The notes: a model not told the origin generated them from the sequence alone. Positions 45,952 to 55,868 are shown, counted from the stretch's first letter. The stretch is DNA of 64,000 nt from Lentimicrobiaceae bacterium (GCA_023227965.1 JALOCA010000014.1:6798-70797); one strand, 5' to 3'. Made by a program: numbers and translations.

Positions 45952-45959
45952 TACTTTTG
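45952..45959 (+). promoter_or_regulatory. Bacteroidota-type -7 element for the ABC-F gene
   Basis: TACTTTTG matches TAnnTTTG, 17 bases before the chosen ABC-F start. Confidence 0.45.
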
Positions 45960-45976
45960 TCCCGAAACAAGGCGAT

Positions 45977-47857
45977 ATGAACATATTTTTAGCGGAGCAG
46001 CTTTCCAAATCATTCGGGGAAAAAGAATTATTCAGCAATATCACTTTCGGTATAGCCGAAGGACAAAAGGTAGCGCTTATCGCTCGCAATGGAACAGGAA
46101 AAAGCACTTTGCTGCGGATCATCGCCGGGAAAGAAACAGCCGACACAGGAACAATTACCTTTCGTAAACAACTGAAAGTGGCTTACCTCCCGCAGCTTCC
46201 CTTGTTCAGAGAAAGAAACAGTGTGCTTGCCGAACTGTTCAATACAGGAAGTGATGTGATGCAGGCTATCAGCGCTTACGAGCATTGTCTTTGGCTGAGC
46301 ACTGTTTCTGCATCGCATGTTCAAAACGATTTGCAAGATGCCATCAACCGGATGGATGCGCTTAATGCCTGGGATTACGAAGCAAGGGTGAAAGAAATTC
46401 TCACCCGTTTCGAAATTACTGACCTTGATCAGCAGGTAAGTACTTTGTCAGGCGGGCAGCGGAAAAAACTTGCCCTTGCCAAAACCCTGCTCGAAAATGC
46501 AGATTTGCTCATTCTGGACGAACCTACCAATCATCTCGACATTAACATGATCGAACACCTTGAAGACTACCTTTCGCGCCAGCGCCTCAGCTTGCTACTG
46601 GTTACCCACGATCGTTATTTTCTTGACTCCGTTTGTGATGAGATTCTCGAAATGGAAGAAGGAAATATTTACCGCTACAAAGGCAATTATTCCTATTTTC
46701 TTGAAAAAAAAGCCGAACGCGAAGCCATAGAGGCTACCGAAAAGGAAAAAGCACTTAACCTGTACCGCACCGAACTCGAATGGATGCGCCGGATGCCCTC
46801 GGCAAGAGGAACCAAGGCAAAAGCACGTAAAGATGCTTTTTATGAATTGCAGGAAAAAGCAAACCGTTCGCATTCAAAAAATGACTTTGAACTGAATATT
46901 TCCATGAACCGTTTGGGCGGAAAGATTCTTGAGATAAATAATATTTGCAAAAGTTATGGCGAAAATACCCTTATTTACGACTTCTCATATACCTTCAAAA
47001 AGGGCGACCGCATTGGCATTATCGGGAAAAACGGCGTGGGAAAAAGCACCTTGCTCAACCTGCTGAGTGCAAAGGAACGACCCGACAATGGGCGTATTGT
47101 TGCCGGGCAAACGCTCGTTACCGGATATTATTCGCAGGAAGGATTCCTGCCCAAAGAGGACAAAAGGGTGATAGACCTGGTGAAAGACATAGCCGAAGAA
47201 ATCCCGATGGGAAAATCCACCATTTCTGCTACACAATTTCTACATTATTTTGGGTTTAGTTATACATTGCAGTACAATTACTTTTCCCTGCTGAGCGGGG
47301 GCGAAAAGCGAAGATTGTATCTTCTGATGCAGCTCATTAAGCGTCCTAATTTTCTTATCCTCGATGAGCCTACCAACGACCTTGATGTGTTTACCCTTGC
47401 CTTGCTTGAAAATTTTCTGATCGCCTTCGAAGGTTGCCTTGTCATCGTTTCACACGATCGCTTTTTCCTCGACAAACTCGTTGACCATGTATTTGTCTTT
47501 GAAGGAAACGGGAAGATAAAAGACCATTATGGCAATTATTCCGACTATTACCGGTGGAAAATTGCAGAAGATAAGCGAAAACGTCTGCAGGAAAAATCAA
47601 CACCTAAAGAAAACCAGCCGGTAAAACAGGTTGTTGCTGCCGGTACTAAACCAACCTACAAACAGCAAAAAGAATACGAAGCCCTTACGCAGGAAATTGC
47701 CGCCCTCGAAGCCGAAAAACACCAACTGGTGGAAAGGATGAACTCAGGAGCAGAATCTGTTGCCGGCTTGCAGGAACTTTCGTGCCGTTTTGCCGAAATA
47801 GAAAAACTGCTTGCCGAAAAAGAAGACCGCTGGTTGCAACTGGCAGAGTTGTTTTAA
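45977..47857 (+). CDS. ABC-F family ATPase, Uup-like
   Basis: A 626-residue soluble protein with two ABC domains and no membrane part. Walker A motifs are RNGTGKST and KNGVGKST; signatures are LSGGQRKKL and LSGGEKRRL; Walker B motifs LLILDEPTNHLD and FLILDEPTNDLD. A basic linker with RRMPSARGTKAKAR lies between them. The C terminus (about 555-626) is a coiled coil, as in Uup. ABC-F proteins act on the ribosome E site. The start at 45977 is preferred because it begins the first ABC strand directly after a promoter element. Confidence 0.92.
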   Translation: MNIFLAEQLSKSFGEKELFSNITFGIAEGQKVALIARNGTGKSTLLRIIAGKETADTGTITFRKQLKVAYLPQLPLFRERNSVLAELFNTGSDVMQAISAYEHCLWLSTVSASHVQNDLQDAINRMDALNAWDYEARVKEILTRFEITDLDQQVSTLSGGQRKKLALAKTLLENADLLILDEPTNHLDINMIEHLEDYLSRQRLSLLLVTHDRYFLDSVCDEILEMEEGNIYRYKGNYSYFLEKKAEREAIEATEKEKALNLYRTELEWMRRMPSARGTKAKARKDAFYELQEKANRSHSKNDFELNISMNRLGGKILEINNICKSYGENTLIYDFSYTFKKGDRIGIIGKNGVGKSTLLNLLSAKERPDNGRIVAGQTLVTGYYSQEGFLPKEDKRVIDLVKDIAEEIPMGKSTISATQFLHYFGFSYTLQYNYFSLLSGGEKRRLYLLMQLIKRPNFLILDEPTNDLDVFTLALLENFLIAFEGCLVIVSHDRFFLDKLVDHVFVFEGNGKIKDHYGNYSDYYRWKIAEDKRKRLQEKSTPKENQPVKQVVAAGTKPTYKQQKEYEALTQEIAALEAEKHQLVERMNSGAESVAGLQELSCRFAEIEKLLAEKEDRWLQLAELF

Positions 47858-48034
47858 TTTAATGTCTTTAGTTCAAAGTTCCCGATTTGAGTGTATAGGT
47901 ATAAAATTGTCGTTTGCAATTAATCATTGATCATTAATAATTAACCTTTAACCATTTCCCTCTAAAAGATACCCTTATCGTGTTTACATATGGCAAAATT
48001 ATGCTTCTAAACTTTTTCTCACGAAATTTGCCTC

Positions 48035-51000
48035 ATGGAACAAAACAATCTCATTCGCATCAGCAATGCTTCGGAAAACAATCTGAAATCGGTTAGTATT
48101 GATATTCCTAAGAATAAACTGATACTGGTTACCGGCGTATCTGGTTCGGGAAAGTCCTCTTTGGTGTACGATGTGATCTATCGTGAAGCCGAAAATCGCT
48201 ATCTCGGTTCTTTTTCTTCTTATGCATTGCAATGGATGGGCAAGATGAGACACCCGGCTGTGGAGAGCATCCGTGGATTGCAGCCTGCCATTGCCATTGA
48301 CCAAAAATCGCTGTTGCGAAATCCCCGTTCTACTGCCGGAACCATTACCGGACTTTACGACATGCTTCGTCTGCTTTTTGCCCGTTTGGGAAAAACAGAG
48401 AATGCACATGATTTTAAGATAGAAAGGAGCCTTTTTTCCTTTAATTCTCCTGCCGGTGCATGCCCGGTATGCAATGGTTTGGGTGTGGAAGACCGTCTGG
48501 ATCCGGAACTGATCGTCGCCGACGAAAATAAGAGTCTTCGCCAGGGTTGCATGGTGATAACGGCACCCAACGGCTACATCATTTATTCACAGGTTACAAT
48601 GGATGTTTTGGATCAGGTTTGCCATGCCGAGGGTTTCTCTGCCGATATTCCCTGGAAAGATCTTGCGCCGGAACAGAAAAACATTATTTGGTATGGAAGC
48701 GATAAAATTGAGATTCCTTACGGAAAACATACCCTTGAGTCGCGTATGCGGTGGACTGGCATTACTGCAAAACCTCGCGAAACCGGCTATTACAAAGGTA
48801 TCCTTCCGGTGATGGAAACCATTCTTAAACGCGACCGGAACAAAAACATACTGCGTTTTGTGCGTTCGGTAAAATGCAATGCCTGCCACGGAACCCGGCT
48901 GAATGATAACGCCCTTTCGGTAAAGATTCATGGCTATTCCATTGCCGATCTTGCTGCTTTGCAATTGGATGAGTTGCAGCAGGTACTCAACGAATTAGTT
49001 TTTGATGAACAGGAGAAACAAGTGGCCTGGCCGGTAATTTATCAGATGAACAAGATAATAGATTTGCTGAAAAGGCTGGGATTGGAATATCTTTCCCTTG
49101 ACCGTGAGTCAACAACTTTGTCGGGTGGCGAAGCCCAGCGTCTTCGGCTGGCTACCCAGGCTGGGACAGGCTTATCGGGTTTGCTTTATATTTTTGATGA
49201 ACCTTCTGTCGGTCTGCATCCCCACGATACCAATCGTTTGATAGAAGTGCTGGAAGGACTTCGCGATAAGGGTAATACAGTGATGGTGGTGGAGCACGAG
49301 GAAGCTTTCATCCAACATGCCGACTGGCTGATTGACATCGGTCCTGCTGCCGGCGATGATGGCGGTCAGGTGCTATTAAATCTTCCGGCAACGGAAATAA
49401 ATAACCTTCCTGAATCAGAAATACACAAAAGCTGTACGTTATCTTTTTATAAAGGTTTGAAAAAGATAGAAGTACCAGCCAAACGCCGCCAGGGAAATGG
49501 CTGGCTCGAAATAAAAGGTGCGGAAGAAAACAACCTGAAAAATATCGATGTGCGTTTTTTACTGGAAGCGTTGAATGTAGTTTCCGGAGTTTCTGGGGCT
49601 GGTAAATCTACACTTACCGTAAAAATTCTTGGAAATTTTCTGCGTAACAAGTTGCACGGAGCCAGAGAACTTTCCGGGAAATTCCGTTCCATTACCGGCT
49701 GGGAAAATATTTCCAAGGTAATTACCATTGACCAGTCACCCATTGGGCGTACACCAAGAAGCAATCCTGCCACCTACACGGGTATGTTCGATTACATTCG
49801 CGACCTTTTTGCTTTTCTGCCGGAGGCTAAAGCCAAAAATCTGGGAAAAGGGATGTTCTCTTTTAACACTACAGGCGGAAGATGTGAAAGCTGCCAGGGA
49901 GCAGGCTATCAGGAAGTAGGGATGCACTTTATGGGCAATGTGGAGATACTTTGTGAAGAATGCAATGGCCGGCGTTTTGGCAACGACACTCTTGCTGTTG
50001 GCTATAAAGGAAAAAATATTTCGGAGATTCTCGATATGTCAGTGTCCGAAGCCTGTAATTTTTTTACTGACCAACCGAAGATTTTCCGTTATGTCAAAAC
50101 AATGGATGCCCTTGGGTTGGGCTACTTACGCTTGGGACAGCGTTCGTCCACACTTAGTGGTGGCGAGGCGCAACGGATTAAACTGGCTTCCGAATTGGCC
50201 AGGCCGCAGTCGGCGCATACACTTTATATTCTCGACGAACCTACCACCGGACTACATCAGGCAGATGTGAATCGTTTGTTGAAGGCTCTACATGCTCTTG
50301 TCGACCAGCAGAATACAATCATTCTGATTGAACATCATCTTGGAATGATAGCTGCTGCCGATCATGTAATAGATTTAGGTCCCGGTAGTGGCAGAAAAGG
50401 TGGCACAGTAGTCGTTTTCGGGACACCGGATGAAGTTGCAGCCTGCAACAAGTCTTTAACGGGTCAGGCTTTAAAACGATACTTTTCTCCTCCGTTGCCA
50501 CCTGTTTTTTCTGATAAAAAAAGAAAAGAGCCGGCTTTGGAGCAGTTGAAGTTTACCGGCATTACCACCCATAACCTTCAGCATATTGATATTACCATTC
50601 CTCATAACAAGATTACTGTACTTACCGGCGTTTCCGGGAGCGGGAAATCATCTTTTGCCTTCGACACCCTCTTTGCTGAAGGTAAGAACCGTTTTATGGA
50701 GAGCTTTTCTCCTTACCTGCGTTCGCAGATGGGAATGCAAAACAAGGCTGATTTTGAAGAAGTGTCGGGATTAACACCCGTTATTGCCATTGGCCAGCGT
50801 GAATTGCATGTTAATCCTCGTTCTACGGTAGGCACTCTTACAGGTATTTATGATCTTTATCGTTTGCTGTATTCAAGGGTAGCCCAGACGGTTGAAGGAG
50901 AAAGTGCCGGTTTATCGTCTATGTTTTCATTTAATCATCAATCCGGTGCCTGTAAACATTGTGGAGGGCTTGGCGTAAAAATCGTTTGCGATCCAGCGTC

Positions 51001-52951
51001 TTTGATTACACATCCTGAAAAATCCATTGTAGATGGTGCAATGGACGGTACCAAAACCGGCAAGTTTTATGGCGATCCTTACGGACAATATATAGCAACA
51101 CTTCAAACCGTTGGCCAGAAATTTGGTTATGATTTTTCCAAAGCATGGAGTGCACTTTCGGAAAAGGAAAAACAGGTTGCTTTGTATGGTACCGGAGAAG
51201 AGGAGTATGAAATTACATGGAATTTCAAGCGGAACAATACTACCGGGGAGCATCATTTTAAAGGGAAATGGCCGGGATTTACCACTTTGGTGGAAGAAGA
51301 ATATGATCGCAAACATGCCGATCATCGCGGGCAAAGCATGCTTTCGCTGATGAAAGAAGTGAATTGTCCGGAATGCAACGGCGCAAGGTTGCAAAGAGAG
51401 TCTCTTCGGTTTATTCTTGATGGGATTAATATTGCTGAATTAGCTTCTTATCCCGTGGAAGAAGCTCTTACTTTTTTCCATCATCCTTCCCGTTTGCAGG
51501 GGTCGCAAAAGCAACTTTCTCAAACTCTCTGCCGGGAAATTATCCGCAGACTGGAAAATCTTCAATCCCTTGGATTATCCTACATTAGCATGCATCGTAG
51601 TGCCCATTCTCTTTCGGGCGGGGAAGCCCAGCGGGTACGTCTTGCCGCCCAGCTTGGCAACGGGCTTACCGGCATCACTTATGTTTTGGACGAGCCAACG
51701 GTAGGCTTGCATCCTTCGGATGTTTTGCAACTGATGAAGATTATCCGTCAGTTGCAGCAGTTAGGAAATATCATCGTCATCGTTGAACATAATAAAGAAG
51801 TTATTCTTGTCGCTGATCATGTTATTGAACTTGGACCCGGTGCCGGACGAAATGGTGGAAAAATCGTTGCCGAAGGCAGCCCTGAAATGATTAGAATTCA
51901 TCCGGATTCGGTTTCTGCAAAATATCTTAACGAAAAAATATCTTTGAAAGCTGGCACATCAGCAAATTTGCAGCCTGGCATCGTTATCCGCAAAGCCAAT
52001 GCCAATAATCTGAAAAATATAGATGTAGAAATTCCTTCTGGGGGGATGATTGTGATAACCGGCGTTTCCGGTAGTGGAAAATCCACCCTCGTTTATGATG
52101 TTTTGTATGCTTCAAAAGAAAAAAACAGAGCCTGCGGATGTGCTTCGGTGGAAGGACTGGAACGTTTTCAGCGTATTGTAGCGGTGCAGCAGAAGTCGCA
52201 GATTTCTTCTTCCACAGGAACTCCCGCAACCTATGCCGGTATTTTTGACCATATTCGTGATATTTTTGCGGCTACCGACGATGCCAAACGACTTTCTTTA
52301 CGAAAAAACCATTTTTCTTTTACCGAAAAAGCCGGCTGGTGCGAAACCTGTCAGGGGAGAGGAAAGGTAAAAGTTAGCATGGATTTTCTTTCGGATGTAT
52401 GGCGGGTGTGCGACGATTGCCAGGGTAGTCGTTACCGTGCCGAAGTACTTTCCTGTCTTTATCACGACAAAAACATTGCACAGGTGTTGGAAATGACCAT
52501 GCAGGAAGCGGCAGATTTTTTTGCCGGGCATAAAACGCTGGCTACACAGTTTGCCATGCTTCAAAAGGTAGGGCTGGGCTATCTTCAACTTGGGCAGGCA
52601 CTGGATACCCTTTCCGGAGGTGAAACACAACGGCTTACCCTTGCCACCGAACTAATGAAAACAGCTAAAGGATCTTCACTATATTTACTCGATGAACCTT
52701 CTACCGGGCTGCATTTCTGTGATGTAGAATACCTGCTTGCCCTTTTCAGGGAGTTAGTTGCCAAAGGACATACTCTTATTGTTATCGAGCATGATCCGCA
52801 AATTATTTTGCAAGCTGATTATGTGATTGACCTGGGACCCGGTGGTGGTAACAACGGCGGATACCTGATTGCTCAGGGCAGGGTGGAGGATATTATTGTC
52901 TGCGAACAAAGCGTTACCGGGAAAATCCTAAAAAATTGCTTAAATATTTAA
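48035..52951 (+). CDS. Double-length UvrA2-like ATPase (two fused UvrA units)
   Basis: A 1638-residue protein containing four ABC ATPase domains, that is, two complete UvrA-like halves in tandem (about 1-820 and 840-1638). Walker A: GVSGSGKSS, GVSGAGKST, GVSGSGKSS and GVSGSGKST. Signatures: LSGGEAQR three times and LSGGETQR once. Zinc pairs: CPVC, CNAC, CESC/CEEC, then CKHC, CPEC, CETC/CDDC. In each half the region between the RLLFAR/RLLYSR segment and the SFN motif is too short to hold a UvrB-binding domain, so both halves are UvrA2-like. A role in damage tolerance or drug resistance is more likely than canonical excision repair. It is 177 bases after the ABC-F gene. Confidence 0.9.
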   Translation: MEQNNLIRISNASENNLKSVSIDIPKNKLILVTGVSGSGKSSLVYDVIYREAENRYLGSFSSYALQWMGKMRHPAVESIRGLQPAIAIDQKSLLRNPRSTAGTITGLYDMLRLLFARLGKTENAHDFKIERSLFSFNSPAGACPVCNGLGVEDRLDPELIVADENKSLRQGCMVITAPNGYIIYSQVTMDVLDQVCHAEGFSADIPWKDLAPEQKNIIWYGSDKIEIPYGKHTLESRMRWTGITAKPRETGYYKGILPVMETILKRDRNKNILRFVRSVKCNACHGTRLNDNALSVKIHGYSIADLAALQLDELQQVLNELVFDEQEKQVAWPVIYQMNKIIDLLKRLGLEYLSLDRESTTLSGGEAQRLRLATQAGTGLSGLLYIFDEPSVGLHPHDTNRLIEVLEGLRDKGNTVMVVEHEEAFIQHADWLIDIGPAAGDDGGQVLLNLPATEINNLPESEIHKSCTLSFYKGLKKIEVPAKRRQGNGWLEIKGAEENNLKNIDVRFLLEALNVVSGVSGAGKSTLTVKILGNFLRNKLHGARELSGKFRSITGWENISKVITIDQSPIGRTPRSNPATYTGMFDYIRDLFAFLPEAKAKNLGKGMFSFNTTGGRCESCQGAGYQEVGMHFMGNVEILCEECNGRRFGNDTLAVGYKGKNISEILDMSVSEACNFFTDQPKIFRYVKTMDALGLGYLRLGQRSSTLSGGEAQRIKLASELARPQSAHTLYILDEPTTGLHQADVNRLLKALHALVDQQNTIILIEHHLGMIAAADHVIDLGPGSGRKGGTVVVFGTPDEVAACNKSLTGQALKRYFSPPLPPVFSDKKRKEPALEQLKFTGITTHNLQHIDITIPHNKITVLTGVSGSGKSSFAFDTLFAEGKNRFMESFSPYLRSQMGMQNKADFEEVSGLTPVIAIGQRELHVNPRSTVGTLTGIYDLYRLLYSRVAQTVEGESAGLSSMFSFNHQSGACKHCGGLGVKIVCDPASLITHPEKSIVDGAMDGTKTGKFYGDPYGQYIATLQTVGQKFGYDFSKAWSALSEKEKQVALYGTGEEEYEITWNFKRNNTTGEHHFKGKWPGFTTLVEEEYDRKHADHRGQSMLSLMKEVNCPECNGARLQRESLRFILDGINIAELASYPVEEALTFFHHPSRLQGSQKQLSQTLCREIIRRLENLQSLGLSYISMHRSAHSLSGGEAQRVRLAAQLGNGLTGITYVLDEPTVGLHPSDVLQLMKIIRQLQQLGNIIVIVEHNKEVILVADHVIELGPGAGRNGGKIVAEGSPEMIRIHPDSVSAKYLNEKISLKAGTSANLQPGIVIRKANANNLKNIDVEIPSGGMIVITGVSGSGKSTLVYDVLYASKEKNRACGCASVEGLERFQRIVAVQQKSQISSSTGTPATYAGIFDHIRDIFAATDDAKRLSLRKNHFSFTEKAGWCETCQGRGKVKVSMDFLSDVWRVCDDCQGSRYRAEVLSCLYHDKNIAQVLEMTMQEAADFFAGHKTLATQFAMLQKVGLGYLQLGQALDTLSGGETQRLTLATELMKTAKGSSLYLLDEPSTGLHFCDVEYLLALFRELVAKGHTLIVIEHDPQIILQADYVIDLGPGGGNNGGYLIAQGRVEDIIVCEQSVTGKILKNCLNI

Positions 52952-53101
52952 TTTCTGTTTATTTCTTTTACAAAATGAAAAAATCTATTCATTTCCAATC
53001 GGGATGCTTTTTCATTCGGAACATAGCGGGTGTGGTTCTGAGTATAGCCCAACCGGTTTGTAATTTTTTTAATAAAAGATTGTCCATTGCTTCTTTCTAT
53101 T

Positions 53102-53109
53102 TATTTTTG
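53102..53109 (+). promoter_or_regulatory. Bacteroidota-type -7 element for tRNA-Glu
   Basis: TATTTTTG followed by C matches TAnnTTTGC, 75 bases before the tRNA. Confidence 0.35.
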
Positions 53110-53184
53110 CAAACGGAAACAATGGACGAGTTTGGTTCCTTTAGCATTAACTTTCACGAAGGTACAAAGGCATCATTGCAACAT

Positions 53185-53257
53185 GTTCGGTTCTTCTAAC
53201 AGGTTAGGAAAATAGATTCTCATTCTATAAATAAGGGTTCGAGCCCCTTACCGAATA
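53185..53257 (+). tRNA. tRNA-Glu (anticodon CTC)
   Basis: A 73-base cloverleaf. The acceptor is GTTCGGT/ACCGAAT (one G-T end pair). The D-arm is TTCT-AACAGGTT-AGGA, and the anticodon stem ATAGA/TCTAT holds the loop TTCTCAT (anticodon CTC). The variable loop is AAAT and the T-arm AAGGG-TTCGAGC-CCCTT. The acceptor and T-arm resemble Bacteroidota tRNA-Glu. Two bases separate the D and anticodon stems instead of one, and the D-stem has a T-G pair. CCA is not encoded. Confidence 0.72.
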
Positions 53258-53369
53258 CAATATCTAAAATAACAGGCATTAAACCAGTCTTCTACAAAAT
53301 TTTCCTTTTTGTAAATCATGCCTGAGGGCACGTAGCTGCGAATTTTGCGTAACCGGTAATTCCTCTTTG

Positions 53370-54083
53370 TTAAGCAAGTGCTTCCTTATTAGGTTTAAAT
53401 GTTGACCCCAGTATAATTCTCGAATAATAAATATAATATCTGTGAGAGGATAAAAGTGCAATAAGGAATAAAACAGCAAATATTAATGATATAAACCACT
53501 GAATGCCGGGCATAGGCAGGTTTGTGGGAAATGCCAGTAACAAAGGAATTACCACAAGAAAACTTAGTGATAAGTTCCTCGAAAAGATGTATAACATAAA
53601 AAATGATTCAATTTGTTCTTTCTGATAATCCTGACACTCTCTGAAATCCTGGTTTTTCGCAGTCTGGAATATGTAATTTATTATTTCCTTATTTTTCATT
53701 ATATGTCCATTTTTGAAGTACTCAAAGTCTTTTTCTTTACAGTTTGAATTTTTTGCGGCAGTATAACACAAATCTTCCAGTATTTTTCTATGATGCGCAA
53801 GACTGATACCACAAGTTTTGCCATCCTGCAACAGGTAAAAAGAAGGTTGTTGCACCTTATTACTTTTAACCAATAAATACTCAAGAAAGTCGGCAATGAA
53901 ATCAATCAGTACACCAATAATGAAAGAAAGAAAAATAAATACCACCAACCAGATTTCTTCTAAATCGCCGGCACTTGAAATGGAGTTAAGAATGCTTTTA
54001 TCAAGTAAAAAAATCACGGCGCCAAGAATCAGGCTTCCGTGGATAATTTGCAGCAATAAATTTTTATAACTGAATCCTGACAT
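53370..54083 (-). CDS. Hypothetical four-helix membrane protein
   Basis: A 237-residue protein I do not recognise. Two amino-terminal membrane helices (about 10-28 and 42-68) and two C-terminal ones (about 165-185 and 190-212) enclose a charged cytosolic region with an AKNSNCKEKDFEYFKNG segment and four cysteines. Low GC, like its neighbours. The topology recalls small membrane proteins of accessory islands, but no function can be assigned. Confidence 0.65.
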   Translation of the reverse strand: MSGFSYKNLLLQIIHGSLILGAVIFLLDKSILNSISSAGDLEEIWLVVFIFLSFIIGVLIDFIADFLEYLLVKSNKVQQPSFYLLQDGKTCGISLAHHRKILEDLCYTAAKNSNCKEKDFEYFKNGHIMKNKEIINYIFQTAKNQDFRECQDYQKEQIESFFMLYIFSRNLSLSFLVVIPLLLAFPTNLPMPGIQWFISLIFAVLFLIALLSSHRYYIYYSRIILGSTFKPNKEALA

Positions 54084-54150
54084 GACTTAGGGTGTTAGGT
54101 TAATATTATGTAAGTTAAAAATTATGCTTCTGTTTTGTCGGTGTGCATTT

Positions 54151-54600
54151 TTAGTACCTTGGTTTATCTTTTATTTCGTTATAATAGTCTTCTAATCCTA
54201 CTTCACGGATTTTGTGATGTATTGTCAACCACCGCTGGTATAAATTTTCGTCAAACCCGGTATTGCTACACGGAAAGTCGGTACATTCATAACAGTAATC
54301 CACTCCTTTTGTCTTACAGCATTGTTTTACCTTGCAATCTTTAAATAGTTGACATTCCTGCTTGCGGCATCCCTGGCAACTCCCTTTTGACAAAAGATCA
54401 AGTACTTCCTTAAAGCCAGGGTATTTGTCAAAGACGGGTTCTTCCAGCAGGCTTACAAATCTTTTTGCATAGTTGTCGAAAGCACCAAGGTTGTTTTTCA
54501 ATTGTTCGGCACAAAACCTTATTGGACCTTTATCGTATGCAAAGCACTTTTCGCAAAACAATCCGCAGTAACCCAGTTTATCATTTAAACCTGTTTCCAT
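54151..54600 (-). CDS. DUF3795 cysteine-rich protein
   Basis: A 149-residue protein with the DUF3795 pattern: amino-terminal YCGLFCEKC, then CQGCRKQEC, C-x5-C, CCKTKG and YCYECTDFPC. The many paired cysteines suggest zinc or iron-sulfur binding. The biochemical role of the family is unknown. Its start is directly adjacent to the upstream methyltransferase stop (54600/54601), so the two form an operon. Confidence 0.85.
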   Translation of the reverse strand: METGLNDKLGYCGLFCEKCFAYDKGPIRFCAEQLKNNLGAFDNYAKRFVSLLEEPVFDKYPGFKEVLDLLSKGSCQGCRKQECQLFKDCKVKQCCKTKGVDYCYECTDFPCSNTGFDENLYQRWLTIHHKIREVGLEDYYNEIKDKPRY

Positions 54601-55203
54601 TTATTTTCTGCATTTTATTATGTATCCATTATTTTCAAAATGATAACTTATATCTTCAAAACCAACGGATTTTAATTTGTCCAAAACCTCTTCTATAGTA
54701 TATTTATTAAAGATATCGTCTTTGGTAAATTTCATTTTGTTGATATAATCCTTATGAGCCATATACATACAAAGTACGCCATCTTCTTTTAGCAATGTTT
54801 TTATCTTCAAAAACGGCTCCTCCAGTTTATCCCAAAAGTAGATAACATTTAAGCAAAAAACTTTATTGTAGCTATCCGGAGCCATTTCTGTGCTTAAAAA
54901 ATTTCCGTAAAACAATTCGGCTTTTTTACTTTCGATATATTTTTTGTTCCTTTTTGTAGCTTCTTTAAACATTAATTTTGAAAAATCAATCCCCGATATG
55001 AAACAATCGTAATTTGATAATATCTTGTCCACTCCAATTCCATGTCCGTACCCTATTTCCAGTATCCTGTCGTTTTGCTTAATTTCCAGTTCGGGTATTA
55101 CCTGATCATATTCAATGGTGTTATTCTTTATCATTATACGGGATGTGATTTTCCCCAATAATCCTGTTGGTTTTCTGAACTGGTTACCGATTAACCTTAG
55201 CAT
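54601..55203 (-). CDS. Class I SAM-dependent methyltransferase
   Basis: A 200-residue Rossmann-fold methyltransferase. Motif I is ILEIGYGHGIGV near residues 50-61, the acidic SAM-ribose contact is ISGIDFSK near 72, and the post-I motif LFYGNFLS is near 100. KVFCLNVIYFWDK is motif II and LLKEDGVLCMYM motif III. The substrate is unknown. It is the first gene of a two-gene unit with DUF3795. Upstream lies the repeat-rich stretch. Confidence 0.88.
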   Translation of the reverse strand: MLRLIGNQFRKPTGLLGKITSRIMIKNNTIEYDQVIPELEIKQNDRILEIGYGHGIGVDKILSNYDCFISGIDFSKLMFKEATKRNKKYIESKKAELFYGNFLSTEMAPDSYNKVFCLNVIYFWDKLEEPFLKIKTLLKEDGVLCMYMAHKDYINKMKFTKDDIFNKYTIEEVLDKLKSVGFEDISYHFENNGYIIKCRK

Positions 55204-55510
55204 ATCTGTTATTTTTTATGTGGTAAACAATAGTTCCCTTTTTTGCCTAAAGCCATTCTATTTTTGTCAGATACAATTAAACCTTTATTTAGTACGAAGT
55301 TTGCAACTTCGCACCACAGGGAGTATATGGGTCTGATAGTTGTCAGTTTTACTTTCCAAAGATAAATTTTATTCTTTATATATGTTTCCGTCATCTTTCT
55401 TTTATTAATACCCTGAGTTCGAAATATGTTATACATTTGTCTGATGATAAACCATTAGGATTTTAATGATACATAACATCTGTATAACCCACGCTGAGCA
55501 TATTTTCACT

Positions 55511-55617
55511 CCCGCTCATTTCTTTAAAAAATTCATAATTCCTTCCATTCTTATTTAGCTTTTGGCTTTTAGCTTTTAATGGAATTATATCCCGATGACT
55601 ATTGCGAACACTCAGCG
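55511..55617. repeat. Direct repeat, copy 1 (about 105 bp)
   Basis: From CCGCTCATTTCTTTAAAAAA to CACTCAGC; nearly identical to 55773-55868, with few substitutions. Confidence 0.8.
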
Positions 55618-55660
55618 GGGATAAACCGTTAAAAACCGTTTCGTTTTTTGTTCCAATTTT

Positions 55661-55692
55661 CCATAGCCCATGGTTTAAACCATGGGCTATGG
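55661..55692. repeat. Perfect 32-bp palindrome
   Basis: CCATAGCCCATGGTTT followed immediately by its exact reverse complement. It sits between the two direct repeats, and TTAACGG-type motifs flank it. It lacks the T-tract of a terminator. Confidence 0.9.
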
Positions 55693-55772
55693 AATGCCAA
55701 AACCATATTTTTAACGGATTTATCCATTTTTGTTATTTTTTTCTGCTGAACGTAATTCCACTTCCGCTCATT

Positions 55773-55868
55773 TCTTTAAAAAATTCATAATTACTTCCAT
55801 TCTTATTTAGCTTCTGGCTTTTAGCTTTTAGTGGAATTACATCCCGATGACTATTGCGACCACTCAGC
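55773..55868. repeat. Direct repeat, copy 2
   Basis: Same orientation as copy 1, offset by 262 bases, sharing the CTTCCATTCTTATTTAGCTT block and the CCCGATGACTATTGCGA block. Confidence 0.8.

Noticed and set aside
52936..53199. An 87-codon frame after the UvrA2-like gene
   Set aside because: It overlaps the last bases of that gene and the tRNA-Glu, and its composition looks non-coding.
53279..53479. Minus-strand frame with an ELPVTQNSQLRALRHDLQ segment
   Set aside because: It mostly overlaps the membrane protein gene end in another frame. It could be a remnant, but I cannot identify it.
55209..55436. A 75-codon minus-strand frame upstream of the methyltransferase
   Set aside because: No recognisable domain or ribosome binding site, and it lies within the repeat-rich non-coding stretch.
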